The position numbers and the translations under genes were made by a program. A model generated the notes under the pieces. It did not search any database. It saw nothing but the letters and a program-made list of their open reading frames with translations, and was not told the DNA's origin. From Thioclava pacifica DSM 10166 (GTDB taxonomy: Bacteria; Pseudomonadota; Alphaproteobacteria; Rhodobacterales; Rhodobacteraceae), in contig NZ_AUND01000012.1 in assembly GCF_000714535.1 (NCBI RefSeq), forward strand, positions 186,001 to 250,000: 64,000 nucleotides of DNA, read 5' to 3'. The first letter of the stretch is position 1, and the number at the start of each line of letters is the position of its first letter. Below, in pieces: positions 25,894 through 36,709 of the stretch.

Positions 25894-27327
25894 CTCCGCC
25901 CAGCCCGAGATCGACTTCACATCGCAGAATTCCTCGATGCCCCAGCGGCCGCCTTCGCGCGCCCGGCCCGAAGCGCCAACACCGCCGAAGGGCGCGCCAT
26001 TGCCGCGGTCCTGTCCATTCATTTCGACCATGCCGGAACGCAGAGCCCGCGCCAGCCGGTTGCGGCGCGCGCCATCGCCCGACTGCACGTAGTTCGTCAG
26101 CCCGTAAGGCGTTGCATTCGCGACCTCGATCGCCTGCTCTTCGCTGTCGAACGGCATGATCGACAAGACGGGTCCGAAGATTTCCTCGTTCATGATCGTC
26201 ATCGAGGGATCGCAATCGGCAAACACCGTCGGGCGGACATAGAAGCCGCGGTTGAGATGCTCCGGCCGGCCCGGACCGCCCGCGAGAAGTTTCGCGCCCT
26301 CCGCGATCCCAGTTTCGATCAGCCCCTGGATCTTCTCGAACTGCGCCTTGTTCACCACCGGACCGATATGCTTGCCCTCTTCGCGCGGGCTGCCGACCTG
26401 GGTTTCCTCGGCGGTCTTGCGCGCGATCTCGACGGCGCGCTCATAGGCCGAGCGCTCGACCAGCATCCGGGTCGGCGCGTTGCAGCTTTGCCCGGAGTTC
26501 TGGAAGCAATGCCGCACGCCGCGCGCCACCGCATCGTCATCCGCATCGGCAAAGACGAGGTTCGCCCCCTTGCCGCCCAGCTCCAGCGTCACGCGCTTGA
26601 GCGTGTCCGCCGCGGCCTTGGAGATCGCTCGGCCCGCGCGGGTCGAGCCGGTGAAGGAGATCATCTCGACATCCGGATGGGTCGAGAGCTGCGTGCCGAC
26701 GCCCAGGCCATCGCCGTTGACGAGGTTGAACACGCCCTTGGGCAGCCCCGCCGCATCGACGATCTCAGCAAAGAGCATCGACGAGAGCGGTGCCTCTTCC
26801 GAGGGCTTCAGCACCATGGTGCAGCCCGCGAGGATTGCCGGGATTACCTTCAGCGTGACCTGGTTCATCGGCCAGTTCCACGGGGTAATCAGCCCCACGA
26901 CGCCGACCGCCTCATAGGCGATCATCGCGCCCGGCGTGCCGTCGCCCAGCGGATGCACCCAGTCGAACGCCTTGGCCGCGTCGATGAAATTCTTGATGTG
27001 ATAGGCGCCCGCGCCCCACTGGTTCCTGCGCGCCAGATCGATCGGCGCGCCCATCTCGAGGCTCATCGCCTGCGCCATGTCCTCGGCACGCTCTGCATAG
27101 ACCTTGGCAATGCGCTCGACCGCCGCGATCCGCTCGGCCGGATCGGTGGCCTTCCAGCCCGGCAACGCCGCCTTGGCCGCCGCAACGGCCGCATCGGTAT
27201 CGGCCTGATCGCCGAGTGAGATCACCGCGCAGGGCTCTTCGGTCGAGGGGTCGATCACCTCGCAATCGCGCGCGACTTTCGGTGCGACCCAAGCCCCGTC
27301 GATGTAGAATTCGCGTTTCTCGATCAT
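25891..27327 (-). CDS. NAD(P)-dependent aldehyde dehydrogenase
   Basis: A 478-residue aldehyde dehydrogenase. The general base is Glu249 (LELGGKGAN) and the nucleophile Cys282 (NSGQSCNAPTR). ITPWNWPMNQ, MNEEIFGPVL and GASGRAREGG are also conserved. The aldehyde oxidised is not evident; many close relatives act on aliphatic or 3-hydroxy aldehydes. GGGAGG precedes the ATG. It is divergent from the peroxiredoxin gene across a 163-base spacer with an A-rich centre. Confidence 0.9.
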   Translation of the reverse strand: MIEKREFYIDGAWVAPKVARDCEVIDPSTEEPCAVISLGDQADTDAAVAAAKAALPGWKATDPAERIAAVERIAKVYAERAEDMAQAMSLEMGAPIDLARRNQWGAGAYHIKNFIDAAKAFDWVHPLGDGTPGAMIAYEAVGVVGLITPWNWPMNQVTLKVIPAILAGCTMVLKPSEEAPLSSMLFAEIVDAAGLPKGVFNLVNGDGLGVGTQLSTHPDVEMISFTGSTRAGRAISKAAADTLKRVTLELGGKGANLVFADADDDAVARGVRHCFQNSGQSCNAPTRMLVERSAYERAVEIARKTAEETQVGSPREEGKHIGPVVNKAQFEKIQGLIETGIAEGAKLLAGGPGRPEHLNRGFYVRPTVFADCDPSMTIMNEEIFGPVLSIMPFDSEEQAIEVANATPYGLTNYVQSGDGARRNRLARALRSGMVEMNGQDRGNGAPFGGVGASGRAREGGRWGIEEFCDVKSISGWAE

Positions 27328-27490
27328 GCGTGCCTCCCGCCTGTTTTCCGCGCGAAGCCTCTCACTCTGCCGGAGGCAGCGCAAGGCCATGCAAAGAAAA
27401 CTTAAAAAGATTCTAAACCGTCTGGAAGCCCGCTTCCCCAGCGCTTATATCCAGCCCTGACGTGATTTTTCTGCTGACTGGAGGTTGCCC

Positions 27491-28144
27491 ATGGGCCTGC
27501 GCATTAACGACATTGCTCCCGATTTCACCACCGACTCGACCGCTGGCGAGATCAAGTTCCACGACTGGGTCGGCGACAGCTACGCGATCCTGTTCTCGCA
27601 CCCGAAAGACTTCACCCCGGTCTGCACCACCGAGTTCGGCGCCGTCGCCCAGCTCGCCTCGGAATTCGAGAAGCGCAACACCAAGGTGATGGGCGTCTCG
27701 GTCGACTCGGTCGAAGAGCACATCAAGTGGAAATCGGACATCGAGAAAGTCGCTGGCGCTCCCGCGAACTTCCCGATCATCGACGACACCTCGCTGAACG
27801 TGTCGAAGCTCTATGACATGCTGCCCGCCGATGCCTACATGCCCGACGGCCGTACCGCCGCCGACTCGGCCTCCGTGCGCACCGTCTTCATCATCGGCCC
27901 GGACAAGAAGGTTCGCCTGACCATGTCCTACCCGATGTCGGTCGGCCGCAACTTCGCCGAGATCCTTCGCGCCCTCGACGCGATCCAGGCCACCGACGGT
28001 CATCCCTTCGCCACCCCGGCGAACTGGGTTCCCGGCCAGGACGTGATCGTCGCGCTGTCGATGTCGACCGACGAAGCCAAAGAGAAGTTCGGCGAAGTCG
28101 ACGTCAAGCTGCCCTACCTGCGGACCGTCAAGTCGCAGGGCTGA
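27491..28144 (+). CDS. 1-Cys peroxiredoxin (Prx6 family)
   Basis: A 217-residue peroxiredoxin. The peroxidatic Cys45 lies in HPKDFTPVCTTE, the Prx6-type signature, and the long C-terminal dimerisation part (PANWVPGQDVIVA, VKLPYLRTVK) is also Prx6-like. It reduces hydrogen peroxide and alkyl peroxides. TGGAGG lies seven bases before the ATG. Codon use is strongly biased toward C/G endings, consistent with high expression. Confidence 0.93.
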   Translation: MGLRINDIAPDFTTDSTAGEIKFHDWVGDSYAILFSHPKDFTPVCTTEFGAVAQLASEFEKRNTKVMGVSVDSVEEHIKWKSDIEKVAGAPANFPIIDDTSLNVSKLYDMLPADAYMPDGRTAADSASVRTVFIIGPDKKVRLTMSYPMSVGRNFAEILRALDAIQATDGHPFATPANWVPGQDVIVALSMSTDEAKEKFGEVDVKLPYLRTVKSQG

Positions 28145-28158
28145 TTGGACAAGACAAG

Positions 28159-28187
28159 AGCCTGCCGTAGTATCTGCGGCAGGCTTT
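28159..28187 (+). terminator. Terminator of the peroxiredoxin gene
   Basis: Nine-base stem AGCCTGCCG with CGGCAGGCT, nine-base loop, then TT after the final paired T. It begins 14 bases after the stop codon. Confidence 0.75.
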
Positions 28188-28225
28188 GATATCCGCATCC
28201 AATTCAATAAGCAGGTAATCGGGTA

Positions 28226-29233
28226 ATGGCTCGGAACATCGAGACAGTGAAACCGAGGCGCGCGCTTCTGATGGGCGCCTTAAGCACTGTCGGCGATGTC
28301 GAAGTTCTTCATCAGGTCACTCGGCGCCTTCGCGACCTTGGAGTGCCCTTTGAAGTAGCGCCCTTCTCGAAGCGCAGAACAGAGATGTTTGATGAGTGGG
28401 TCGACGTGTCGACGCTCGATCCACGAGACTATTCGCACGTTGTCTTCGTCTGCGGTCCGTTGACCCGAAAGATGATGGAAAAACGCTGGGAGACGCTGCG
28501 ACACTTTGAACATTGTGCCTTCATTGGCGTCAACCTCACGATGGTTGCAGACCTAGAAGCATTCAACCCCTTCGACGCGCTGATCGAACGCGACAGCAAC
28601 AGGGTGACGCGCCCTGATCTGAGCTTTCTGCAAGAGGAGCCGCGCGTTCCGGTCTTGGGGCTATGTCTTGTCGATAGCCAACGCGAGTATGGCAGCCGCC
28701 AAAGACACGCCAAGGCGAAAGACCTTCTGGAAGGACTCATACGCCGCTCCGGTGCAGCCTGCATTGAAATCGATACCGTTCTCGCGCCGAACCGCCTGCA
28801 GCATGTCGATAACGGCTTCTATAATGCCGCCCAGTTCGAATCTGCGGTTGCCCGCGTCGATGTGCTGTTGACGACGAGGTTGCACGGCACGGTTCTTGCC
28901 CTGAAAAATGGCGTTCCCGTTATTTCCATTGATGCCGTTCTCGGGGGCGACAAAGTCAGTCGGCAAACTCGGGAAATCGGGTGGGAAGAAGTCTTTGAAG
29001 CTGACAGCGTGACTGATGAAGAGCTTGATCGCGCATTGGAAAGATGTCTTTCACCCGACGCCAGAGAGCGGGCACGGGCCTGTGTCGGTCGTGCGCGAAA
29101 CAGTCTGGCGAACTTCGATGCTGACTTTTCCAGCGCGATGAGCGTGCTGCCGGATCCCGCCCTCCGTTCGGGCCTGATGCCTCGGCAGGGCTTGGTAAGA
29201 AAAATCCGCTCCCTACTGACAAAAGCACGCTGA
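28226..29233 (+). CDS. Polysaccharide pyruvyl transferase family protein
   Basis: A 335-residue protein. The DVLLTTRLHGTVLALKNGVPVISID segment near residue 215 is the signature of the polysaccharide pyruvyl transferase (CsaB/WcaK-like) family, which adds ketal pyruvate from PEP to sugars of cell-surface polymers. Other parts are divergent. Two hand-counted 60-base lines (28261, 28861) give 57% GC, against 75% for a peroxiredoxin line (27841), suggesting foreign origin. The Shine-Dalgarno is weak. The acceptor glycan is unknown. Confidence 0.75.
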   Translation: MARNIETVKPRRALLMGALSTVGDVEVLHQVTRRLRDLGVPFEVAPFSKRRTEMFDEWVDVSTLDPRDYSHVVFVCGPLTRKMMEKRWETLRHFEHCAFIGVNLTMVADLEAFNPFDALIERDSNRVTRPDLSFLQEEPRVPVLGLCLVDSQREYGSRQRHAKAKDLLEGLIRRSGAACIEIDTVLAPNRLQHVDNGFYNAAQFESAVARVDVLLTTRLHGTVLALKNGVPVISIDAVLGGDKVSRQTREIGWEEVFEADSVTDEELDRALERCLSPDARERARACVGRARNSLANFDADFSSAMSVLPDPALRSGLMPRQGLVRKIRSLLTKAR

Positions 29234-29375
29234 GACCAGCTCGCTAACTTCGAGTGACGCAAGACACGCCCGGCGCCTTTGCCCCCGCCAGCCTGACTCA
29301 TTTTTTCCGCCCCCAGCCATAGGAAGCAGAAGCGCTGCCCGATAAGGTCACTGCGACACCATTAGCAAAAGGGCC

Positions 29376-30002
29376 ATGTGCGAGATGAGTGGCGCTCCAG
29401 CACCCCGATCGGAACCCGAGCTTACCTTCCCGCAGGAGGTTCAGGAGTATCTCCGTGGAGCCTATTCCGAGGCCGACACGATCCTCGAATATGGCAGTGG
29501 TGGCTCGACCCTGCTCGCGGCACGCCTTGGCAAGCGGGTGTTCAGCGTGGAATCCGATCCCGACTGGGCGCAGATGATGCGCGAACGGCTGGCCGCGGCT
29601 GGCGTGGCCGAGCGGGCCGAGGTCGTTCACGCCGATATCGGCCCCGTCGGCGCCTGGGGACGGCCGATTGACAAGCGCGCTTCGGCCCGCTTCCACACCT
29701 ATCCGCTCTCCGTCTGGGATCGCCCGGATTTTGCCCATCCCGACCTGATCCTGATCGACGGCAGACTGCGGGTCGCCTGTTTCGTCTCCGCTGTGCTACG
29801 GATCACTCGCCCGGTCACCGTTCTCTTCGATGATTATCTCGACCGACGGAAGTATCATAAGGTCGAGCGCCTGATCGAACCCGTCGAAACGATCGGCCGC
29901 ATGGCCCGGTTCGAACTGACCCCCGGTCTCGACATGACGAGGCACTGGGGGTGGGCCATCGGCTCATTCAGCGACATCGCTTTTGCCAAGCCGACGGTTT
30001 GA
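29376..30002 (+). CDS. Class I SAM-dependent methyltransferase-like protein
   Basis: A 208-residue protein. TILEYGSGGSTLLAARLGKRVFSVESDPDW is a motif I/motif II-type SAM-binding region, followed by HPDLILIDGR and VLFDDYLDRRKYHKVE. No substrate can be named. An alternative start is the ATG at 29385. It lies 142 bases after the pyruvyl transferase-like gene in the lower-GC patch. The 215 bases to the next gene show no recognisable feature. Confidence 0.65.
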   Translation: MCEMSGAPAPRSEPELTFPQEVQEYLRGAYSEADTILEYGSGGSTLLAARLGKRVFSVESDPDWAQMMRERLAAAGVAERAEVVHADIGPVGAWGRPIDKRASARFHTYPLSVWDRPDFAHPDLILIDGRLRVACFVSAVLRITRPVTVLFDDYLDRRKYHKVERLIEPVETIGRMARFELTPGLDMTRHWGWAIGSFSDIAFAKPTV

Positions 30003-30217
30003 GCGGGACGGCAAAGGAGCGAGGGCGCGGCCATCTCCCTTGCCATGTCAGTCAGCCACATATCTGGCGCGAAGCGCGGGCCATACCGACCGACGCGGCA
30101 AACGGGACCTCTGGCTTAATCGGCACCGGAGGTCTGGCGCTGAAGACCGTCAGGTAGCCAGGTTGCTCGAAACGACGACCGATTGGAAAGCCCTTGGCCT
30201 TTCCGGGCCCTGTCCGA

Positions 30218-30964
30218 TCAAACGGGGCGCCGGAAACAAATCACCTGATCGCTCTCTGCGACCTGTTGCAGGCCGGTCATCTCGATCTGCTGTCTCATCC
30301 TTGCAAGATCGGCCTCCTTGCCGGGATACACATGCGGATGCGTTTCCAGGATCACCAGCGTCGCGCGCTCCAGAAGGGCTCCTTCTGCCGCGAACAGGGC
30401 GAGTTCCTCGCCCTCGATGTCGCAGACCAGTGCAAAGGGGCCATCCGGCAGCCGTTCCGCCAAGTTCGACAAAGTGATTGCGGGCACGGAAAATCCGCCC
30501 TCGCCGTCGCGGGCCACGTGCCCCACATGCGCGTTGTGTCCGAGCGCGAATGTAATCATGGGCTTGCCTGAGTAATCCACCGCGGCTTCGACCACCTCGA
30601 CCGCACCGGGCGCCGCGCCACGCTCTGCGTTCTGTCGACAGATTGCGGCCAGCTCCGGCTTCGCCTCGACGATGATATGCTGCGCATCAGGGCCAATCCG
30701 GTCACGTACCAGCGCCGAAATCACGCCGACACATCCACCAAGCTCGATGACGTTGGTGCCCGGCTGCAGGTATTGGCGGACCATCTCGGCCTCGGGCTCT
30801 TCATAGGGGAGGCCCTTTGCCAAAAGATAGCGTATGGCGATATCTGCGTTGCTCGGAACGTGAACGGGAACGCCGTGTGGTGCGAAGTCTTCGCAGCTTT
30901 TCCCTCGCAGCCTCTGGATCAAGAAAAACAGGCGGCGGCGGAATTTTCTGAACTTGAAAGGCAT
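30218..30964 (-). CDS. FkbM family methyltransferase
   Basis: A 248-residue protein. VIELGGCVGVISALVRDRIG is the SAM-binding motif I, and QHIIVEAKPELAAICRQNAER and LVCDIEGEELALF fit the FkbM family, which O-methylates sugars or polyketide-like alcohols. A basic N-terminus (KFRKFRRRLFFLIQRLRG) could associate with membranes. The ATG at 30964 gives a compact protein; an upstream extension would be unlike the family. It converges on the other two glycan-type genes. Confidence 0.78.
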   Translation of the reverse strand: MPFKFRKFRRRLFFLIQRLRGKSCEDFAPHGVPVHVPSNADIAIRYLLAKGLPYEEPEAEMVRQYLQPGTNVIELGGCVGVISALVRDRIGPDAQHIIVEAKPELAAICRQNAERGAAPGAVEVVEAAVDYSGKPMITFALGHNAHVGHVARDGEGGFSVPAITLSNLAERLPDGPFALVCDIEGEELALFAAEGALLERATLVILETHPHVYPGKEADLARMRQQIEMTGLQQVAESDQVICFRRPV

Positions 30965-31300
30965 GGTTCCATCACGCGAAGGTCGAGGGTTCAATCGTCT
31001 TGATGACGACTCGTATGACGCTGGAAGGGACCACAATACCGGGTCGAGAATCGGGAAAAAACGAGATTTCCCGGAAGCGAACGAAACTGCCTGCAAAACG
31101 ATGCCGTTTCGCGTTGCATCTTGGCTGCACCTATACCGCGCGAGCCGCTTCCTTCTTCTCAACTGTCGGAAAAATCGTCCGTCGAATTTCCTGCCTATCC
31201 CCTATCCCAAATGCCTCTCGGAAAGGCAATCTTCTCGGCGCGTTTTCGCATCTTGAGAAGGGCAGCAACATAGCTGTCGCGCATCGGAGCCGAGAGCACA
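30965..31300. other. Intergenic stretch without recognised features
   Basis: About 335 bases between the FkbM gene and the pnp terminator. It is less GC-rich than neighbouring genes, with several A/T runs (GGGAAAAAACGAGATTTCCC forms a hairpin near 31053-31072). It must hold the FkbM promoter on the minus strand, but no clear -35/-10 pair, tRNA or ORF could be supported. Confidence 0.5.
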
Positions 31301-31332
31301 AAAGAAAAAGCCCCGACGCTTGGCCGGGGCTT
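31301..31332 (-). terminator. Terminator of pnp
   Basis: On the minus strand AAGCCCCG pairs with CGGGGCTT across a nine-base loop and runs into TTTCTTT. It starts about 28 bases after the pnp stop. Confidence 0.85.
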
Positions 31333-31360
31333 CCTGATTTTGCGTAAGGAGATCGGCCGA

Positions 31361-33505
<2,145 letters not shown>

Positions 33506-33521
33506 TCAGCGTATCCTGTCT

Positions 33522-33579
33522 GGGAGCACTCACGGGCGTATCCCGTGTCTCCCGTTTGCATGGCGGCCCCATTGCCGCC
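33522..33579 (-). promoter_or_regulatory. Hairpins in the pnp 5' leader
   Basis: Two stem-loops lie 17-74 bases upstream of the pnp ATG. The first pairs GGGAG...CACGGG with CCCGTG...CTCCC (33522-33553); the second pairs GGCGGC with GCCGCC (33562-33579). In E. coli a leader hairpin cleaved by RNase III mediates pnp autoregulation, so these are candidates for the same role. The function is inferred, not shown. Confidence 0.45.
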
Positions 33580-33764
33580 GCCCCCAATCCTTATGCACGC
33601 GCCCGGGGGCCTTGGGCGTCACGTCTCAGATGGGGCTGCCCTTACAGGAAATGAAGGGGTTTGGGAAGGATGGAGTTGGGCGGTCAGCCGAGCTGCGCCC
33701 AAATCTGGCCGTAATGACCGGTCACATTGCTTTCAGATAGATACCAAAGAATTAAAGACCTCGA

Positions 33765-34481
33765 ATGATCAAGCGCACCGCCCTTTTCATCGATGCCGAA
33801 AACATTTCTCCGAGCTTCGCCACGAAGATCCTGTCACGCGCAAGATCGGGTGGAGAGCTTTTCTTGCGGCGTGCCTACGGGGATGTAGCAAAGATCAAGG
33901 GATGGGGCGAGCTTCCGGCGATCCGCCTGATCCATTCGGGATGCGGCAAGAATGCGGGCGATCTCCTGCTTTCGCTCGACGCGCTCGAGATCGCGCTCAC
34001 CGGGGCGGCGGACTGTTTCGTGATCGCAAGTTCGGATGGCGACTTCACCCATCTCGCGACGCGCTTGCGCGACAAGGGCAAGGAGGTGATCGGGATCGGA
34101 GAGGGCAAGACGCCCCCCACATTCCGCGAGGCCTGCTCGATCTTTCACTCGCTCGAAGCCCCGGCGACCAAACCTCCCGTGAAAGCCGCGACCAAGCCCG
34201 CCGCGCGACCATCCAAGCCAACCGAGCCCGAGCCCGCCAAGGCGCTCTCTCTCGATCACAAGATTCGTTCGACAATTGCGCAGCACAGCAAGGCGGGGCG
34301 CGGCATGCTGATCACCCATCTCTCGGCTGCGATGAAAAACGCCCATAGCGTCAAGATCAGCGAGCTGCCCGAAAAGCGCTGGCGCCCTTATCTGGCGGCC
34401 CGTCCCGCGCTTTACGACCTTGACCCAAAAGGCCCGGAGGCGCTGGTGCGTTTTCGCCCCGAGGGTTTCGCCAGCGCATAG
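33765..34481 (+). CDS. NYN-domain ribonuclease-like protein with C-terminal LOTUS-like domain
   Basis: A 238-residue protein. The N-terminal NYN (LabA/DUF88, PIN-like) domain has the acidic residues expected of a nuclease: Asp10 (ALFIDAENI), Asp66 (KNAGDLLLSLDA), Asp91 and Asp93 (ASSDGDFTHLATRLRDKGK). A Pro/Lys/Ala-rich linker (about 148-175) leads to a C-terminal domain (KIRSTIAQHSKAGRGMLI through LYDLDPKG) that looks like an OST-HTH/LOTUS RNA-binding fold. It sits between pnp and rpsO on the opposite strand, so a role in RNA turnover is plausible. The Shine-Dalgarno is weak. Confidence 0.8.
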   Translation: MIKRTALFIDAENISPSFATKILSRARSGGELFLRRAYGDVAKIKGWGELPAIRLIHSGCGKNAGDLLLSLDALEIALTGAADCFVIASSDGDFTHLATRLRDKGKEVIGIGEGKTPPTFREACSIFHSLEAPATKPPVKAATKPAARPSKPTEPEPAKALSLDHKIRSTIAQHSKAGRGMLITHLSAAMKNAHSVKISELPEKRWRPYLAARPALYDLDPKGPEALVRFRPEGFASA

Positions 34482-34502
34482 GCCAATGCGCCCCCTCGCA
34501 AA

Positions 34503-34535
34503 GCAAAACGCCCGCCTCTTTACGAGACGGGCGTT
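34503..34535 (-). terminator. Terminator of rpsO, probably bidirectional
   Basis: Twelve-base stem AACGCCCGCCTC with GAGACGGGCGTT (one G-U), loop TTTAC. On the minus strand it is followed by TTGC; on the plus strand by CCG. It lies between the convergent ends of rpsO and the NYN gene. Confidence 0.75.
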
Positions 34536-34562
34536 CCGTGATTCCGAAATGACCGGACGGTC

Positions 34563-34832
34563 TTAGCGACGCAGGCCGAGGCGCTCGATCAGCGACTGGT
34601 AGCGTGCCACGTCCTTGGCCTTCAGGTAGTCGAGCAACTTGCGGCGCTGCGCGACGAGCATCAGAAGACCACGACGCGAGTGGTTGTCTTTCTTGTGCTC
34701 TTTGAAGTGCTCGGTCAGGTTGGCAATGCGCTTCGAGAGGATAGCGACCTGAACTTCGGGCGAACCGGTGTCGCCTTCCTTGGTGCCGTATTCCTTGATG
34801 AGCGCGTTCTTGTCTTCAACGGTGATCGACAT
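34563..34832 (-). CDS. rpsO: 30S ribosomal protein S15
   Basis: An 89-residue S15. [48 protein letters not shown] is the family core that binds the central domain of 16S rRNA. The ATG at 34832 has GGAG a few bases upstream. In most relatives rpsO is followed directly by pnp; here the NYN gene separates them. Confidence 0.98.
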   Translation of the reverse strand: MSITVEDKNALIKEYGTKEGDTGSPEVQVAILSKRIANLTEHFKEHKKDNHSRRGLLMLVAQRRKLLDYLKAKDVARYQSLIERLGLRR

Positions 34833-34952
34833 CGGGGTCTCCTGTATTAAGGGTTCGGGCACAAGCCGGGATGTCGTCCAGCAAGGTCCATATATCCACC
34901 CCGAGCGGGGCAGATGCGCGCGTATAGACGCGAATCAACATGAAGAAAAGCC

Positions 34953-35996
34953 TTATTTTACTGCCTGCCAAACCTCGGGCTCCGGCAAGTCCGCGGGCGT
35001 CAGAAGCGTCACATCCTCCGCGCGCAGATCGCCGGCATGCAGCACTTCGGCCAACCGCACCCCGTCGAGAAGCACCCAGGCCGCCCCCTCATGCACCTCC
35101 GAAGGCTCGATGCTGATCAGGGGGGTCGGCGCGCTCGTTGGATCGTAGAGTATCGCGATCCGGTCTTCGTCTTGCGTATAATCGGCGATCGTTGCGGGGG
35201 CCGCAGGGTCGATCCAGCCGCCCAGCGCGAAGAGATCGTCGTCCTCCCCGCCCTCAACCCGGTCGCCGGAACCAGCCAGAAGTGTATCGGAGCCCGCGCC
35301 GCCATTGAGCGTATCGACATCTACCGTCTCTGCAGCGGAACTCAGCCCAATCAGCAGATCGTTCCCGCCATCGCCGTTGAGCTCATCATTGCCCGCATCG
35401 CCAAGAAGCGTATCGTTCCCATCCGCGCCGCTCAGCGTGTCGTCTTCCGATCCGCCCGAGAGCCAATCCTCCCCGGCCCCGCCCAGAAGCGTGTCTTCCC
35501 CCGCATCGCCAAGAAGCGTGTCCGCCCCGAAGCCACCCGAAAGCGCGTCATCGCCCCCGTCTCCGCGCAGCCGATCGTCCCCGTCGCCGCCTTCGAGCGT
35601 ATCCGCCCCCACGCCGCCGCTCAGATCATCGTCACCGGCATCGCCAAAAAGCCGGTCCTCGCCCTCTTCACCCGAAAGCGTGTCATTGCCCGCATAGCCT
35701 GCGATCTGGTCATCGCCCGAACCACCCGCGATTTCGTTCACTCCCTCGTCGTCCCACAGAATGTCATCACCTTCGCCGGAATCGGGGGAGGCGACGGGTT
35801 CGGGACGACTCTCGCCCGCGCTGACCTGTGCAAAAGTTTCGGGAGCGGGATCGAGCAGATCGGTGCCTTGCTCCTCCATCCCCTCGTCTTCCGGCGTGTC
35901 CGGTTCTGTCTCCTCGTCCCCGGCAGAGGAAAACGCAATCAGGCCCGCCGACGCCCCCGCGACGAACAAGCCCAGCAAACCGGACAGAAACAACAT
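34953..35996 (-). CDS. Hemolysin-type calcium-binding (RTX) repeat protein
   Basis: A 347-residue acidic protein. A single N-terminal hydrophobic segment ([21 protein letters not shown]) is followed by an acidic Pro/Glu linker, then about 15 glycine-rich nonapeptides (GGxGxDxLx) between about residues 75 and 235, and a C-terminal cap ([16 protein letters not shown]) like those of type I-secreted RTX proteins. RTX repeats form a calcium-dependent beta-roll. The N-terminal segment is unusual for a type I substrate and suggests membrane anchoring or Sec export. A GTG nine bases upstream is an alternative start. Confidence 0.85.
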   Translation of the reverse strand: MLFLSGLLGLFVAGASAGLIAFSSAGDEETEPDTPEDEGMEEQGTDLLDPAPETFAQVSAGESRPEPVASPDSGEGDDILWDDEGVNEIAGGSGDDQIAGYAGNDTLSGEEGEDRLFGDAGDDDLSGGVGADTLEGGDGDDRLRGDGGDDALSGGFGADTLLGDAGEDTLLGGAGEDWLSGGSEDDTLSGADGNDTLLGDAGNDELNGDGGNDLLIGLSSAAETVDVDTLNGGAGSDTLLAGSGDRVEGGEDDDLFALGGWIDPAAPATIADYTQDEDRIAILYDPTSAPTPLISIEPSEVHEGAAWVLLDGVRLAEVLHAGDLRAEDVTLLTPADLPEPEVWQAVK

Positions 35997-36102
35997 GACA
36001 CTCACCCCCGTGAAATCGCGGCGATTGTAGCGCCGGGGGGGACGCTTCCCCTAATTCTAAAGGGTTAAATGCTTAACGACCCGTGGGCGGCCACGAGAGG
36101 GA

Positions 36103-36627
36103 TCAAGGCGCGGGCCAGGGCTCGGGCTGATGCTCGTAAGCTATGTAAAGCGGATGTTTTGGCGCGCCCGCCTTGGTCAAGCCAAGGTGATGCAACTCGC
36201 GCCCCGTTGCGCGTAAAAGCCGTTCCACCGCGGCCCCACGATCGAGATGCGCGCCATGCGCACCCCAGGCGCAGATGATCCGGTCACCGGGGCCACCTGC
36301 CCAATCGAGGCTCTCGCGGATCGCCGTGTCATTCTCCGGCCCGACTGGATCGGGCTGCGCGCGCATGACCTTCGGATCGGTGGCACGATAGGCGAAGATA
36401 TTGGTCACGCGAAACGCCCCGAAACCCAGCGCCCGGGCGCGACGTTCGCAGCGCTCCACCGTCGGGTCGTTCTGCACCTCGGTCGCGGTGGAGGGGTTGA
36501 GCATGATGAAGAGCGCACGCGGCTTGGTCTCGTCCCAGACCCGCGTGAGCAAATAGCGGTAGCCCTCGCAATCGGAATAGACCGCAACGGAAGGAGCGTC
36601 GCCCTTGATATGCGCGCGCGTGATCAT
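36103..36627 (-). CDS. DUF1643 domain protein
   Basis: A 174-residue soluble protein. RALFIMLNPSTA, NDPTVERCERRARALGFG and NIFAYRATDPKVM define DUF1643, a family of unknown function found in bacteria and phages. It lies downstream of truB on the same strand, with a family 2 repeat fragment between. Confidence 0.88.
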   Translation of the reverse strand: MITRAHIKGDAPSVAVYSDCEGYRYLLTRVWDETKPRALFIMLNPSTATEVQNDPTVERCERRARALGFGAFRVTNIFAYRATDPKVMRAQPDPVGPENDTAIRESLDWAGGPGDRIICAWGAHGAHLDRGAAVERLLRATGRELHHLGLTKAGAPKHPLYIAYEHQPEPWPAP

Positions 36628-36670
36628 CGTGCTCTTTTGTCCCTTGCTTCGGCTGCTTGTCGCGTCGGAT

Positions 36671-36689
36671 GCCTCCGGCGGGGATATTT
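36671..36689 (-). repeat. Dispersed repeat family 2 fragment, copy f
   Basis: The 19-mer GCCTCCGGCGGGGATATTT is identical to 57583-57601. It corresponds to the AATATC end of the longer copies in reverse orientation. It lies between the truB stop and the DUF1643 start. Confidence 0.65.
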
Positions 36690-36709
36690 GAAGCAGTTGG
36701 AAGGCAAGG

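Noticed and set aside
30003-30217. Possible tRNA or gene remnant between the two methyltransferase genes
   Set aside because: No cloverleaf, no TTCGAATC-type T arm and no coherent translation were found.
35300-35720. Regularly spaced short repeats that could suggest a CRISPR array
   Set aside because: The period is 27 bases or a multiple, in frame, and encodes the RTX nonapeptides; there are no unique spacers or cas genes.
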